Notes under the pieces: model-generated
The model's database searches: none
Seen by the model: only the letters and a program-made list of their open reading frames with translations
Told to the model about the DNA's origin: nothing
DNA from: Lachnospiraceae bacterium
Lineage (GTDB): Bacteria; Bacillota; Clostridia; Lachnospirales; Lachnospiraceae
Assembly: GCA_022647575.1 (NCBI GenBank)
Contig: JALCKY010000007.1
Location: 62,001-126,000, forward strand
DNA: 64,000 bases
Direction of reading: 5' to 3'
Translations under genes and position numbers: made by a program
Shown here: positions 17,235 through 26,333 of the stretch, piece by piece
How the letters are laid out: every line of letters begins with the position of its first letter
How positions within the stretch are numbered: position 1 is the stretch's first letter

Positions 17235-18461
17235 ATGCAAACATCAAAAATCGATTTTAATAAAACAAACATCAATCACTCCGTTTTTGCATTGTTAGAT
17301 TACTGGGTCAAGTATACCACAGATGAAGAGCATGGAGGTTTTTATACTGTCAGCAGCGGAAATCGAATCCAAAAGGAAGCAGATCGTTCACTGATTGTGA
17401 CATCACGCTTGCTATACGCATTTTCGGCTGCAGGCAATTTGAAATTAAGCTACAAAAAAGCTGCTGAGCGGGCGTATCGCTATCTTAAAGAAAAATTTCT
17501 GGATATTCAATACGGTGGTGCCTATAAAGAGGTTTCATACAGAGGCGAAGCAACATCAACGGATAAAGAGGTATATTCAATTTCCTTTTTGATATATGCT
17601 CTGGCGGAGTATTTTAAGTTGACTGGTGATAAAGAATGCAGGAATATTGCTTTTCAGCTGTTTCAGAATATTGAGAGTCATGCATGGGATGATGAAGAAA
17701 GTGGCTACTTTGATTTATTTACAAGAGAATGGAAAATGCCTACGCAATGTCGGAGGCGTGGTACTTCTTCTGCCCCTGATTTAAAGACCTTGCGCAGCCA
17801 TATGCATATGCTTGAAGCATGTACGAACTTATATTCCGTATACAAAAATACACAGGTAAAGAATAGGATGATTTGGCTTACCAAACAAATTTGTGAAACT
17901 TTTACCGATGGAGAAACAGGAAAACTATATCAGTTCTTTTCAAGGAATTGGAAGAAGATTGAGGCATATGAAAACTTCGGCGATGAACTTGAAGTGAGTT
18001 GGCAAATTCTGGACTGCACTAATATTCTTGCTAATAAGGCTGGATTAAGAAAAGAAGCCGAAAAAACAGCAGTTATTCTTGCAAATCATACTCTGGAAAA
18101 TGGATTTGACAGAGAATGCGGCGGTATGTATTTGGAAAAGGACCAGCGTGGGACAATTCGGAATAAAGAATGGTGGGCTCAGGCAGAAGCGGTAAATGGC
18201 TATTTAAGTATTTATTTCATAACGAAAGAAGAAAAATATTTACAAGCTGCGTATATGTGTTGGCAGTTTATACGTACCTATTTAATTATGCCGGAAGGAG
18301 ATTGGCGTTGGTGCGTTTCAAGAACAGGAAGTGAAACTCTTCCGGAACCTAAACAAGGCCCACGTAAATGTCCTTATCATAATACGAGAATGTTGCTCCG
18401 CCTAAAAAATGCTGTTGAGAGTATGGAAGAAAGAAAGGATAAGTCAAATGCATCAGGTTGA
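17235..18461 (+). CDS. AGE family (N-acylglucosamine 2-epimerase-like) epimerase/isomerase
   Basis: 408 residues from the ATG at 17235 behind AAAAGGAGCTG. The family folds as an (alpha/alpha)6 barrel and interconverts C2 epimers of free sugars or sugar/ketose pairs (e.g. GlcNAc/ManNAc, cellobiose). Visible family features include DEEHGGFYT near the N-terminus, RLLYAFSAA, HMHMLEACTNLY, DFDRECGGMY-type segments and WWAQAEAVNGY. It begins an operon with an MFS transporter (14-bp overlap) and a zinc dehydrogenase, suggesting uptake, epimerisation and oxidation of a sugar or sugar-like compound. Exact substrate unknown. Confidence 0.85.
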   Translation: MQTSKIDFNKTNINHSVFALLDYWVKYTTDEEHGGFYTVSSGNRIQKEADRSLIVTSRLLYAFSAAGNLKLSYKKAAERAYRYLKEKFLDIQYGGAYKEVSYRGEATSTDKEVYSISFLIYALAEYFKLTGDKECRNIAFQLFQNIESHAWDDEESGYFDLFTREWKMPTQCRRRGTSSAPDLKTLRSHMHMLEACTNLYSVYKNTQVKNRMIWLTKQICETFTDGETGKLYQFFSRNWKKIEAYENFGDELEVSWQILDCTNILANKAGLRKEAEKTAVILANHTLENGFDRECGGMYLEKDQRGTIRNKEWWAQAEAVNGYLSIYFITKEEKYLQAAYMCWQFIRTYLIMPEGDWRWCVSRTGSETLPEPKQGPRKCPYHNTRMLLRLKNAVESMEERKDKSNASG

Positions 18462-19650
18462 AACAGTTACAGCAGATACAAAATCAAATAGCAGGGTATG
18501 GAATAAAACGTTCACAAGTATCTTTTTAACCAATATTGCGATGTATCTTGGACAATGGATTGTAAATACATTGGTATCAAAATATGCAGACTATATGGGC
18601 GCATCGGCTGCAGTGGTTGGAATCGTGTCCAGTTTATTTGCTTTAACGGCATTAGTCTTGAAAATTATTTCAGGACCTGCAATTGATACGTTTAACCGCA
18701 AATATCTTTTGATGGGAGCTTTAGCAATTCTTGGCATTTCTTTTGCAGGAATGGGGCTTTCAACAAGCGTTTCAGGTCTAATGCTATTTCGTCTTATACA
18801 AGGCTGCGGACAAGCGTTTACAGCTACCTGCTGTCTTGCACTTGCAGCAGATGCACTGCCAAGAGAAAAATTCGGTTCTGGCATAGGAATATTTACATTA
18901 GCGCAGGCAGCATGTCAGGCAATCGGTCCTACAGTAGGACTTACACTGGCTGAAAAATTAGGCTATCGCCTTACCTTTTTAATTGCAGCGAGCATAGAAA
19001 TTCTGGCAATCATTTTGGCATTATTTATTAGTATTAAACACACTAAAACAAAAAAGTTTTCAATTTCATGGAACAGTATTTTCGCGGTTGAGGCGCTGCA
19101 GCCTGCAATAATCATTTTCTTACTGGGCATGACATTTTCTGTGATAACTTCTTTTTTAGTCATTTATGCAGGAAAAGAGAATGTTGAGAACATAGGATAC
19201 TTCTTTACAATTTATGCAGGGATGCTCTTGATAACTCGTCCTTTGATAGGAAAACTTTCAGATAAATTCGGTTTTGTAAAAGTTATTCTTCCTGCAATGG
19301 CTGCATTCGCGCTGTCATTTATTGTTATTAGTTTCTCTCGAAATATATGGACGTTTCTCTTGGCGGCATTTGTATCGGCATTTGGATTTGGGGCATGTCA
19401 GCCGGCGATTCAATCAATTTGTATGAAAAGTGTCACAGCTGATCGAAGGGGAGTTGCTAGCAGCACAAATTATATTGGCAATGATTTGGGGAATCTTGTT
19501 GGTCCTATTGTTGCAGGCTTGATTATCGAAATACTTGGCTATGAAGCGATGTGGTGTCTGATGATCATACCGATTGGGATTGCATTTGTTTTAGTGCTTT
19601 TATTCAAAAGTAACTTTAGCTCCATTGAAAAGAAATTCAACAGCAAGTGA
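18448..19650 (+). CDS. MFS transporter (paralogue of 14923-16194)
   Basis: 400 residues from the ATG at 18448 behind AAAGGA, overlapping the epimerase end by 14 bp. 12 membrane segments; loop signatures SGPAIDTFNRKYL and TRPLIGKLSDKFGFVKV match those of the other MFS gene. Operon position with the epimerase and dehydrogenase suggests import of their substrate. An alternative upstream start would lie inside the epimerase gene and lacks support. Confidence 0.85.
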   Translation: MHQVETVTADTKSNSRVWNKTFTSIFLTNIAMYLGQWIVNTLVSKYADYMGASAAVVGIVSSLFALTALVLKIISGPAIDTFNRKYLLMGALAILGISFAGMGLSTSVSGLMLFRLIQGCGQAFTATCCLALAADALPREKFGSGIGIFTLAQAACQAIGPTVGLTLAEKLGYRLTFLIAASIEILAIILALFISIKHTKTKKFSISWNSIFAVEALQPAIIIFLLGMTFSVITSFLVIYAGKENVENIGYFFTIYAGMLLITRPLIGKLSDKFGFVKVILPAMAAFALSFIVISFSRNIWTFLLAAFVSAFGFGACQPAIQSICMKSVTADRRGVASSTNYIGNDLGNLVGPIVAGLIIEILGYEAMWCLMIIPIGIAFVLVLLFKSNFSSIEKKFNSK

Positions 19651-19661
19651 AGGAGAAAATA

Positions 19662-20687
19662 ATGTTACAGGAAGTTATGACGGCACCAAAAAAAATTGAA
19701 TTTAGAGAAATTGCGGATGCTGCTGCTGGATCTGGACAGATTCTGATTAGAGTCATGCGTATTGGAATATGCGGGTCGGATATTCATGTTTATCACGGAA
19801 CTCATCCATTTACATCTTATCCGGTAACACAAGGACATGAAGTTTCAGGAAAGGTTTTGTCTGTAGGAGAAAATGTAACCGGTTTCCAGATTGGTCAAAA
19901 GGTGACTTTTCAGCCACAGGTAGTTTGTGGAAATTGTTATCCTTGTACACATGGAAAATATAATATATGTGAGAATTTGAAAGTTATGGGTTTTCAGACT
20001 ACTGGAGCTGCTTCAGAATTGTTTGCGATTGATGCTGCCAAGGCCATGACGCTACCTGATGATATGAGCTATGATGAGGGTGCTATGATTGAGCCGCTTG
20101 CTGTTGCCGTACATGCTGCAAAGCGATTTCCGAATCTTGATGGAGCGAAGGTTGCTGTTATCGGCGCAGGCCCTATTGGAAATCTTGTCGCTCAAAGTGT
20201 TAAGGGTCTTGGAGCTGAAAAAGTAATGATTACAGATATAAGCAGCTGGAGACTGAATAAAGCTAAAGAATGCGGAGCAGATTATATAGTTAATACATCG
20301 GTGCAGGATTTTGGAGAAGCTATGGTTTCCTGCTTTGGAACGGATAAGGCAGATGTGATTTATGATTGCGCTGGTAATGATATTACCATGGGGCAGGCGA
20401 TAAGGAATGCACGAAAAGGAAGTACGATTATCTTGGTTGCGGTATATGCTGGCATAGCAAAAATTGACCTCGCAATCTTAAATGATCATGAGTTAGACCT
20501 AAATACAACAATGATGTATCTAAGAGAAGACTATGCGGATGCAATACGTCTTGTAAATGAAGAAAAAATTAAATTAAGACCCCTAATTTCAAAACATTTT
20601 GATTTTACGGATTATTTGAAAGCATATGAATTTATTGATGAAAACAGAGAAAAAGCCATGAAAGTAATTATTGATGTTTCGAAATAA
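19662..20687 (+). CDS. Zinc-dependent alcohol/polyol dehydrogenase (MDR family)
   Basis: 341 residues from the ATG at 19662 behind GAAGGAGA. The catalytic zinc region is GICGSDIHVYHG with GHEVSGKV; the structural zinc lobe is CGNCYPCTHGKYNIC; the NAD(P) fold is VIGAGPIGNL. Closest in form to sorbitol or L-threonine dehydrogenase-like MDR proteins. As the last gene of the epimerase-MFS operon it probably oxidises a hydroxyl of the imported sugar or polyol. Substrate not determined. Confidence 0.88.
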   Translation: MLQEVMTAPKKIEFREIADAAAGSGQILIRVMRIGICGSDIHVYHGTHPFTSYPVTQGHEVSGKVLSVGENVTGFQIGQKVTFQPQVVCGNCYPCTHGKYNICENLKVMGFQTTGAASELFAIDAAKAMTLPDDMSYDEGAMIEPLAVAVHAAKRFPNLDGAKVAVIGAGPIGNLVAQSVKGLGAEKVMITDISSWRLNKAKECGADYIVNTSVQDFGEAMVSCFGTDKADVIYDCAGNDITMGQAIRNARKGSTIILVAVYAGIAKIDLAILNDHELDLNTTMMYLREDYADAIRLVNEEKIKLRPLISKHFDFTDYLKAYEFIDENREKAMKVIIDVSK

Positions 20688-20764
20688 ATGCTTTATGCAG
20701 AAATGACATAATACTTTTGAAAACCTCAGTTGATAAAGAAAAAAGTGAATTGTTATAATAGCAT

Positions 20765-21661
20765 TCAGAGAGAAGTTCTTAACTGATTTAGAATAAATTT
20801 CATAAATGAGATGTCCTCAGAATTTAGTTTCTTACTTTTTCTATAAACAAGACTGATTGTAACAGGCACTTCAGGGTATAAGGGAACAATTTTTTGATTT
20901 TTTTGAAGGAAATATAAAGCGGGAATCTTTGGCATTAATGCAATTGTATTTTCTTTAGAAGAAAGAGAAATAATAGACTGTTCGCGTTCAAGCAAGCTGA
21001 TATTTTCCGGATTTATATCATGACCTTTTATAAAATGGGAATACCAGCCATAAGCCAGACTATCTTCAGCTAAAAGAATTTTGTCTTCAGATGCAAGCTG
21101 GCTCAATTCTACAAAAGATCTGTCGGATAAAGGATTTGGTTCAGGTATGACAGCAACAAGATAATCGGTGCAAATCGGGGTACAAATCATATCGGATGCC
21201 ATATGGCCTGGAATGGCTTCCCGGGCCATAAATGCAAAATCTATCTGGCCTGAGAATAACAGCTTTTCAACATCATTTACTTTTTGATCTTTGATGTCTA
21301 AAGAAATTTCGGGATTTTGAGAACGAAAAGCTGAAAAAAGTTGCGTCAGATGATAGGCTGCAAGATTCGGAATTGTTGCAATGAAAATGCGTTTATCCAT
21401 TTTAAGCTCCGACTGAATATGTATCAGACAACTGTTGTAGGAGCTGACGATCTCTGAGGCGTAAGGAATGAGAATTTTTCCATATTGTGTGAGCTCATTA
21501 GTGTGAGAATTAGGTACAAATAAATTTACACCTAACTCGTTTTCCAGGCTTTTTATATGTGCTGATAATGAAGATTGTGATAAGAATAATTGCTCAGAAG
21601 CTTCCGCATAATTGCTGGAAGAAGTCAACACTAAAAATTCTTTCAATAATTCGATTCGCAT
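20765..21661 (-). CDS. LysR family regulator of the ABC operon (probable)
   Basis: 298 residues; the ATG at 21661 is the first codon of a typical LysR HTH (SNYAEASEQLFLSQSSLSAH, residues about 15-34), followed by an effector-binding domain. It is divergent from the solute-binding protein gene at 21806, with 144 bp between, the usual arrangement for LysR control of a neighbouring transport operon. It is convergent with the zinc dehydrogenase. Confidence 0.88.
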   Translation of the reverse strand: MRIELLKEFLVLTSSSNYAEASEQLFLSQSSLSAHIKSLENELGVNLFVPNSHTNELTQYGKILIPYASEIVSSYNSCLIHIQSELKMDKRIFIATIPNLAAYHLTQLFSAFRSQNPEISLDIKDQKVNDVEKLLFSGQIDFAFMAREAIPGHMASDMICTPICTDYLVAVIPEPNPLSDRSFVELSQLASEDKILLAEDSLAYGWYSHFIKGHDINPENISLLEREQSIISLSSKENTIALMPKIPALYFLQKNQKIVPLYPEVPVTISLVYRKSKKLNSEDISFMKFILNQLRTSL

Positions 21662-21805
21662 AATATATCCTCGAAAAAAATCTTTTAAATAACTGTATTT
21701 CTTTTTTTAATAAATGTCAATTCAAGTATTTTATTCTGGTTGCTGCAGCCCAGACCGAAATAGAAAGGTAACTAACAAAAGTCAAAAGGTCGGAGGAAAA
21801 AGGAA

Positions 21806-23455
21806 ATGAAACAAAGAGTTATAGCCATGGTATTGAGTGCAGCCATGATGGTATCTTTATTTACTGGGTGTGGACAGTCTGGAAGTGCTGCCAGTACAGC
21901 GACATCTACAAGTACTGCATCGGTGGCAGGATCAACAGCTGCCGCGACGGTACAATCGACATCTACTGATGCAAGTGATAAATCAGTTACTGTTGGTATT
22001 GATGCGGATCCGGGAAGCCTTGCGCCTTATGTCGTTTCAAGCACAGGGATGCATGAAGTATATCCTACTCTTTACGAATACCTTTTTACAATGAATGAAC
22101 AGGGCGGAGAATTACAGCCGAATGTCGGCGAATCATACGAACAGACGGATGACAATACTTATCGTATTAAGATTTTTGATAATGTATATGATTCAGCAGG
22201 CAATCATATTACATCTGCTGATATTAAATGGGGCTTTGATGCTTATAAGGCAACCGGAAATGATGCAAATTTTGAAAATGTTGACTCAGTTACAGTTATT
22301 GATGACTATACGACGGATTGGAAATTCAAGAATATTGAGCTTGGCTCTCTAGCGACAGTTATGGTCGATTTCCCCATTGTGTCACAGAAAGCTTATGAAG
22401 CAAGTGCTGATCAGATGGTTGAAGATCCTGTAACAACAGGTCCGTATAAAGTTACACAATATGTTTCAGGCTCATCGATTACAATGGAAAAAAGGGATGA
22501 TTATTGGCAGACAGATACAACCAAGATTCCTCAGTCAAGCCAGGCAAATGCAGATAATATTACATTTAAACTGATTGCGGATGCAACACAGATGGCAAAT
22601 GCTTTAAAGTCCGGTGAAATTGATATGGCAAACAGCGTTTCTGCAACCAATATCTCTGATTTTGTGGATGACAGCAATAATGCAAAAGATGGGTATTATG
22701 TACAGCCGATTTTAAGTGCTGCAACCAATATTCTTTTCTTCAACTGCGATTCTTCGAGTCCGGTTAATAATCAGGATTTCCGTCAGGCTATTGCATACGC
22801 TATTGACACACAGGCGATTGTAGACGGTGTTTTAGGCGGTAAAGGAATCGCATGTTCAACAGTAGGCGGTGAATGCTTCCCGGATTTCGTAAAGGCGTGG
22901 GAAGATGAAGATTATTATAAGCAGGATCTTGATAAAGCAAAACAGCTTCTTGCATCTTCCGGTTATGATACATCAAGAGCACTGACGATTATCTGCGAAA
23001 CTGATCCGAATAAGACGCGTGCGTGCGAGATTATTCAGGCATACCTTTCTCAGATAGGTCTTACAGTAAACATTCAGAGTTATGAAACCGCATTGTTTGA
23101 ATCAACCTGCGAAGATGCTTCCGCATGGGACATGTTTATGGGATATCGCGGTGCCGGTGATTACCTTGCAAGTATGTGGCGCTGGACATTTGATGCACGT
23201 ATGCGTGATGGCCATACAGCAAACTTTGCCGTTGATGATCAGCTTCAGTCCCTTCTGGAGACATGCCTTGATCCGGATAAGCACAATGATGACAGCATGA
23301 CGGCTTTCCATGAATATCTGAAAGAAAAATGTTATGCATATGGAATCTGGAATGCATATTCTTATGCTCTTGGCGACAGCAAGGTAACGGGAATTAAATT
23401 CAGTGATGTGCCTTATATTGTACCGAATGCCTGCACCTTTACGTGGAATTCATAA
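21806..23455 (+). CDS. ABC transporter solute-binding lipoprotein, peptide/nickel family
   Basis: 549 residues behind TCGGAGGAAAAAGG. A lipoprotein signal ends in LFTGC with the lipidated Cys at 22, then a Ser/Thr/Ala linker. The rest is family-5 (DppA/OppA-like): VTVGIDADPGSLAPYV, YRIKIFDNVYDSAGNHITSADIKWGFDAYK-like core, and VTTGPYKVTQYVSGSSITM. Anchored outside the membrane, it captures the substrate for the permeases that follow. The family takes peptides, nickel chelates, sugars and other amphipathic compounds, so the ligand is open. Confidence 0.9.
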   Translation: MKQRVIAMVLSAAMMVSLFTGCGQSGSAASTATSTSTASVAGSTAAATVQSTSTDASDKSVTVGIDADPGSLAPYVVSSTGMHEVYPTLYEYLFTMNEQGGELQPNVGESYEQTDDNTYRIKIFDNVYDSAGNHITSADIKWGFDAYKATGNDANFENVDSVTVIDDYTTDWKFKNIELGSLATVMVDFPIVSQKAYEASADQMVEDPVTTGPYKVTQYVSGSSITMEKRDDYWQTDTTKIPQSSQANADNITFKLIADATQMANALKSGEIDMANSVSATNISDFVDDSNNAKDGYYVQPILSAATNILFFNCDSSSPVNNQDFRQAIAYAIDTQAIVDGVLGGKGIACSTVGGECFPDFVKAWEDEDYYKQDLDKAKQLLASSGYDTSRALTIICETDPNKTRACEIIQAYLSQIGLTVNIQSYETALFESTCEDASAWDMFMGYRGAGDYLASMWRWTFDARMRDGHTANFAVDDQLQSLLETCLDPDKHNDDSMTAFHEYLKEKCYAYGIWNAYSYALGDSKVTGIKFSDVPYIVPNACTFTWNS

Positions 23456-23465
23456 GTTACTTACG

Positions 23466-23497
23466 ATCCGTACAGCACAAAGCAGTGCTGTACGGAT
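23466..23497 (+). other. Intercistronic hairpin between binding protein and permease genes
   Basis: ATCCGTACAGCAC pairs perfectly with GTGCTGTACGGAT over a 6-nt loop. It lacks a T run, so it is likely an mRNA-stabilising or attenuating hairpin that raises the binding protein above the permeases. Confidence 0.6.
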
Positions 23498-23515
23498 TGC
23501 CAAGGAGTAGAAGCA

Positions 23516-24475
23516 ATGACAAAATACATTATTAAAAGACTTTTATGGATTATTCCCATAACTCTTGCAGTTGCTGTCATTATCTTTACCATCATGTATT
23601 TTGTGCCGGGTGATATTGCAAAGATAATGCTTGGAAACAATGCATCACAGGCGGCACTTGAAGCGAAAAGGGCTGAATTGGGTCTTGACCAGCCATACAT
23701 CGTTCGGCTCGGCAAATATCTGTATGATGTCTTTCTCCGTTTTGACTTTGGAAAATCGCTGAAAGATGGGACATCAATTACAAAAGCACTACTGTCACGC
23801 TTTCCATATACTTTCCTGCTTGCCATGATTGCAATGATTCTTTCGATAATCATTGGCATTCCTCTTGGAATCGCAGCAGCTCTGCATAATGGGAAATGGC
23901 AGGACAATGTTTCAATGTTTTTCGCATTGCTTGGAGTTTCAATGCCTGGCTTCTGGCTTGGCCTAATGCTGGTCCTTCTGTTTTCGGTCACACTTGGATG
24001 GCTTCCTTCTTCAGGCATAGGCGGATGGCAGTATTTTATTTTGCCGGGCATCACGAATGCCTGTATGGGTATTGCAACACAGGCACGGCAGACACGTTCG
24101 GCAGTACTTGAAGTTGTTCAGGCTGATTATGTTACGACTGCCAGAGCAAAAGGTGTAACAGAAAAAGGAGTCCTTTGGAAACATATTTTTCCGAATACGA
24201 TGATTCCAGTTGTCACTGCTTTGGGAACTGGTTTTGCAGCTCAGATGGGTGGTACGGTCATTATTGAAAATGTATTTTCCATCCCGGGACTCGGACAGTA
24301 TGTGGTGAATGCAATTGGCTATCGTGATTACTATGCGGTACAAGGCGCGGTTATTGTCATTGCGATTACATTCAGTCTTATTATTCTCGCAATCGATATT
24401 ATTTATGCGTATCTGGATCCGAGAATCAAGGCACAGTTTGTTAAGGCAAAGGTGGTGAAGAAGGCCCATGCATAA
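23516..24475 (+). CDS. ABC permease, DppB type
   Basis: 319 residues, ATG at 23516 behind AAGGAG. Six membrane segments; the N-terminal FDFGKSLKDGTSITKALLSRFPYT region is the usual DppB lead-in. The coupling loop RSAVLEVVQADYVTTARAKG contains the EAA motif. C-terminal YLDPRIKAQF is typical. Overlaps the next permease by 8 bp. Confidence 0.92.
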   Translation: MTKYIIKRLLWIIPITLAVAVIIFTIMYFVPGDIAKIMLGNNASQAALEAKRAELGLDQPYIVRLGKYLYDVFLRFDFGKSLKDGTSITKALLSRFPYTFLLAMIAMILSIIIGIPLGIAAALHNGKWQDNVSMFFALLGVSMPGFWLGLMLVLLFSVTLGWLPSSGIGGWQYFILPGITNACMGIATQARQTRSAVLEVVQADYVTTARAKGVTEKGVLWKHIFPNTMIPVVTALGTGFAAQMGGTVIIENVFSIPGLGQYVVNAIGYRDYYAVQGAVIVIAITFSLIILAIDIIYAYLDPRIKAQFVKAKVVKKAHA

Positions 24476-25331
24476 TAAGAAACAGAAGCATAAATCTGCC
24501 GCTTCAGTCGTATGGTCAAGAGTTTGGAATGCACCGGGTGCCCGGTTTGGTATTATCGTATTTGTAATTATGGTGCTTGCAGCTGTTTTTGCACCTCTTC
24601 TTACACCGTATGATTATGCAACTCCTGATTTACTCCATTCATTTGCTCTGCCTTCATTTTCACATATACTCGGGACAGATGAATTAGGACGGGATATGTA
24701 TACACGCATTATCTTCGGAGCAAGATATTCACTGGGAATTGCTTCACTGTCAACGGTTATTGCTCTTTTCATTGGAATGGTTTTTGGCTCTATAGCTGGT
24801 TATTTCGGGGGAATGGCAGATAATATCATTATGCGGATCTTCGATGTAATCCAATCGATTCCGGGCATTCTCCTTTCTATCGTCGTAGCGATTGTCTTGG
24901 GAAATAATGCATTCAATCTGGTGCTCGCACTGGCAGTTGTTGCTATTCCTGGTTACGCAAGGGTTCTAAGAGCACAAATCCTCAGTATCAGGAAGATGGA
25001 ATATATCGAAGCGGCCGTTGCAACGAACTGCAGTGTACCGCGGATACTTATGGGTTATGTCATTCCGAACGCAATGGCACCGCTTATTGTTCAAATGACC
25101 ATGCAGTTTCCGGGACAGATTATTGCAACTTCTTCACTTGCATATATTGGACTGGGCATACAGCCGCCAACCCCTGAATGGGGTGCAATGCTGAATTCAG
25201 CAAAGGAATATATTACAAAAGCACCTCTTACTATATTAATTCCAGGCATTGCGATTATCATTGCGGTTCTGTGTCTCAATATGATTGGCGATGGGATGCG
25301 TGATGCACTAGACCCGAGACTGAAGAAGTAA
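24468..25331 (+). CDS. ABC permease, DppC type
   Basis: 287 residues. The N-terminus has the family's cytoplasmic leader and first helix, then HILGTDELGRDMYTRIIFGAR, the DppC hallmark (given in part). The EAA loop reads RKMEYIEAAVAT, and PEWGAMLN and DALDPRLKK close the protein. Partner of the DppB-type permease, which it overlaps by 8 bp. Confidence 0.92.
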   Translation: MHNKKQKHKSAASVVWSRVWNAPGARFGIIVFVIMVLAAVFAPLLTPYDYATPDLLHSFALPSFSHILGTDELGRDMYTRIIFGARYSLGIASLSTVIALFIGMVFGSIAGYFGGMADNIIMRIFDVIQSIPGILLSIVVAIVLGNNAFNLVLALAVVAIPGYARVLRAQILSIRKMEYIEAAVATNCSVPRILMGYVIPNAMAPLIVQMTMQFPGQIIATSSLAYIGLGIQPPTPEWGAMLNSAKEYITKAPLTILIPGIAIIIAVLCLNMIGDGMRDALDPRLKK

Positions 25332-25345
25332 AAAGGAGCTTTAAG

Positions 25346-26332
25346 ATGGGAAATGCAAACAATGAAACTCCATTTTTAAAGGTCAGAAATCTGACGGTAG
25401 AATATACGTCCGAAGGACAGATTATTCATGCGGTAAACAATGTTTCTTTTCAGTTGGAGAAGGGTAAAACACTGGGCCTTGTAGGAGAGACCGGCGCCGG
25501 GAAAACGACGATTGCGAAATCTATTCTTCGTATACTGCCAAAGTTTTCGGCTTCTGTAGAAGCAGGCGAAATTCAGCTGAACGGAAAAGATCTGCTTACT
25601 TTAAATGAACTTGAGATGCATAGCATCCGCGGACAGGAAATATCGATGATCTTTCAGGATCCTATGACATCGCTGAATCCTGTAATGACGGTCGGAAAAC
25701 AGATTTCGGAAGTGCTTTCTCTGCATGATGACAAGATGACCGCAGCAGAATCAGTCAAGCGAGGAAAAGAGATGCTTGAAATGGTTGGTATTCCCGGAAG
25801 CCGTTATGGTGAATATCCGCATCAATTTTCCGGAGGAATGAAGCAGCGGGTTGTTATTGCAATGGCACTGGCATGCAATCCTCAGCTGCTTCTTGCAGAT
25901 GAGCCTACAACTGCCCTGGATGTTACTATTCAGGCGCAGGTTTTGGAAATGATTAACAATTTGAAGACTAAAATCGGTACTTCTATGATTTTGATTACGC
26001 ATGACCTCGGAGTTGTTGCAGAAATGTGTGATAACGTAGCAGTTGTCTATGCAGGCGAGATAGTTGAAGAAGGCACGTTGGAGGATATTTTTGATCATCC
26101 GCAGCATCCGTATACAGTCGGGCTGTTTAAGGCACTTCCCAATATTAATAAAGATGTTGAGTGGCTGGATCCGATTAAAGGACTTCCTCCGGATCCGACA
26201 AATCTGCCGCATGGTTGCTGTTTCAATCCTCGCTGTCCGTATGCGACAGATGCCTGCAAAGGAGATCATGTTCAATTGAAAGAAATTGCGCCCGGACATT
26301 TTTGCCGCTGCCTGAAAGAAAAGGAGAATTAA
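25346..26332 (+). CDS. ABC ATPase, DppD type
   Basis: 328 residues behind AAAAGGAG. Walker A is GETGAGKTT, Q-loop IFQDPMTSLNP, signature FSGGMKQR, Walker B LLLADEPTTALD. The C-terminal oligopeptide/dipeptide extension has the cysteines CCFNPRCPYATDAC often linked with an Fe-S cluster. It energises the permease pair together with the DppF-type ATPase that begins one base after its stop. Confidence 0.93.
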   Translation: MGNANNETPFLKVRNLTVEYTSEGQIIHAVNNVSFQLEKGKTLGLVGETGAGKTTIAKSILRILPKFSASVEAGEIQLNGKDLLTLNELEMHSIRGQEISMIFQDPMTSLNPVMTVGKQISEVLSLHDDKMTAAESVKRGKEMLEMVGIPGSRYGEYPHQFSGGMKQRVVIAMALACNPQLLLADEPTTALDVTIQAQVLEMINNLKTKIGTSMILITHDLGVVAEMCDNVAVVYAGEIVEEGTLEDIFDHPQHPYTVGLFKALPNINKDVEWLDPIKGLPPDPTNLPHGCCFNPRCPYATDACKGDHVQLKEIAPGHFCRCLKEKEN

Positions 26333-26333
26333 T

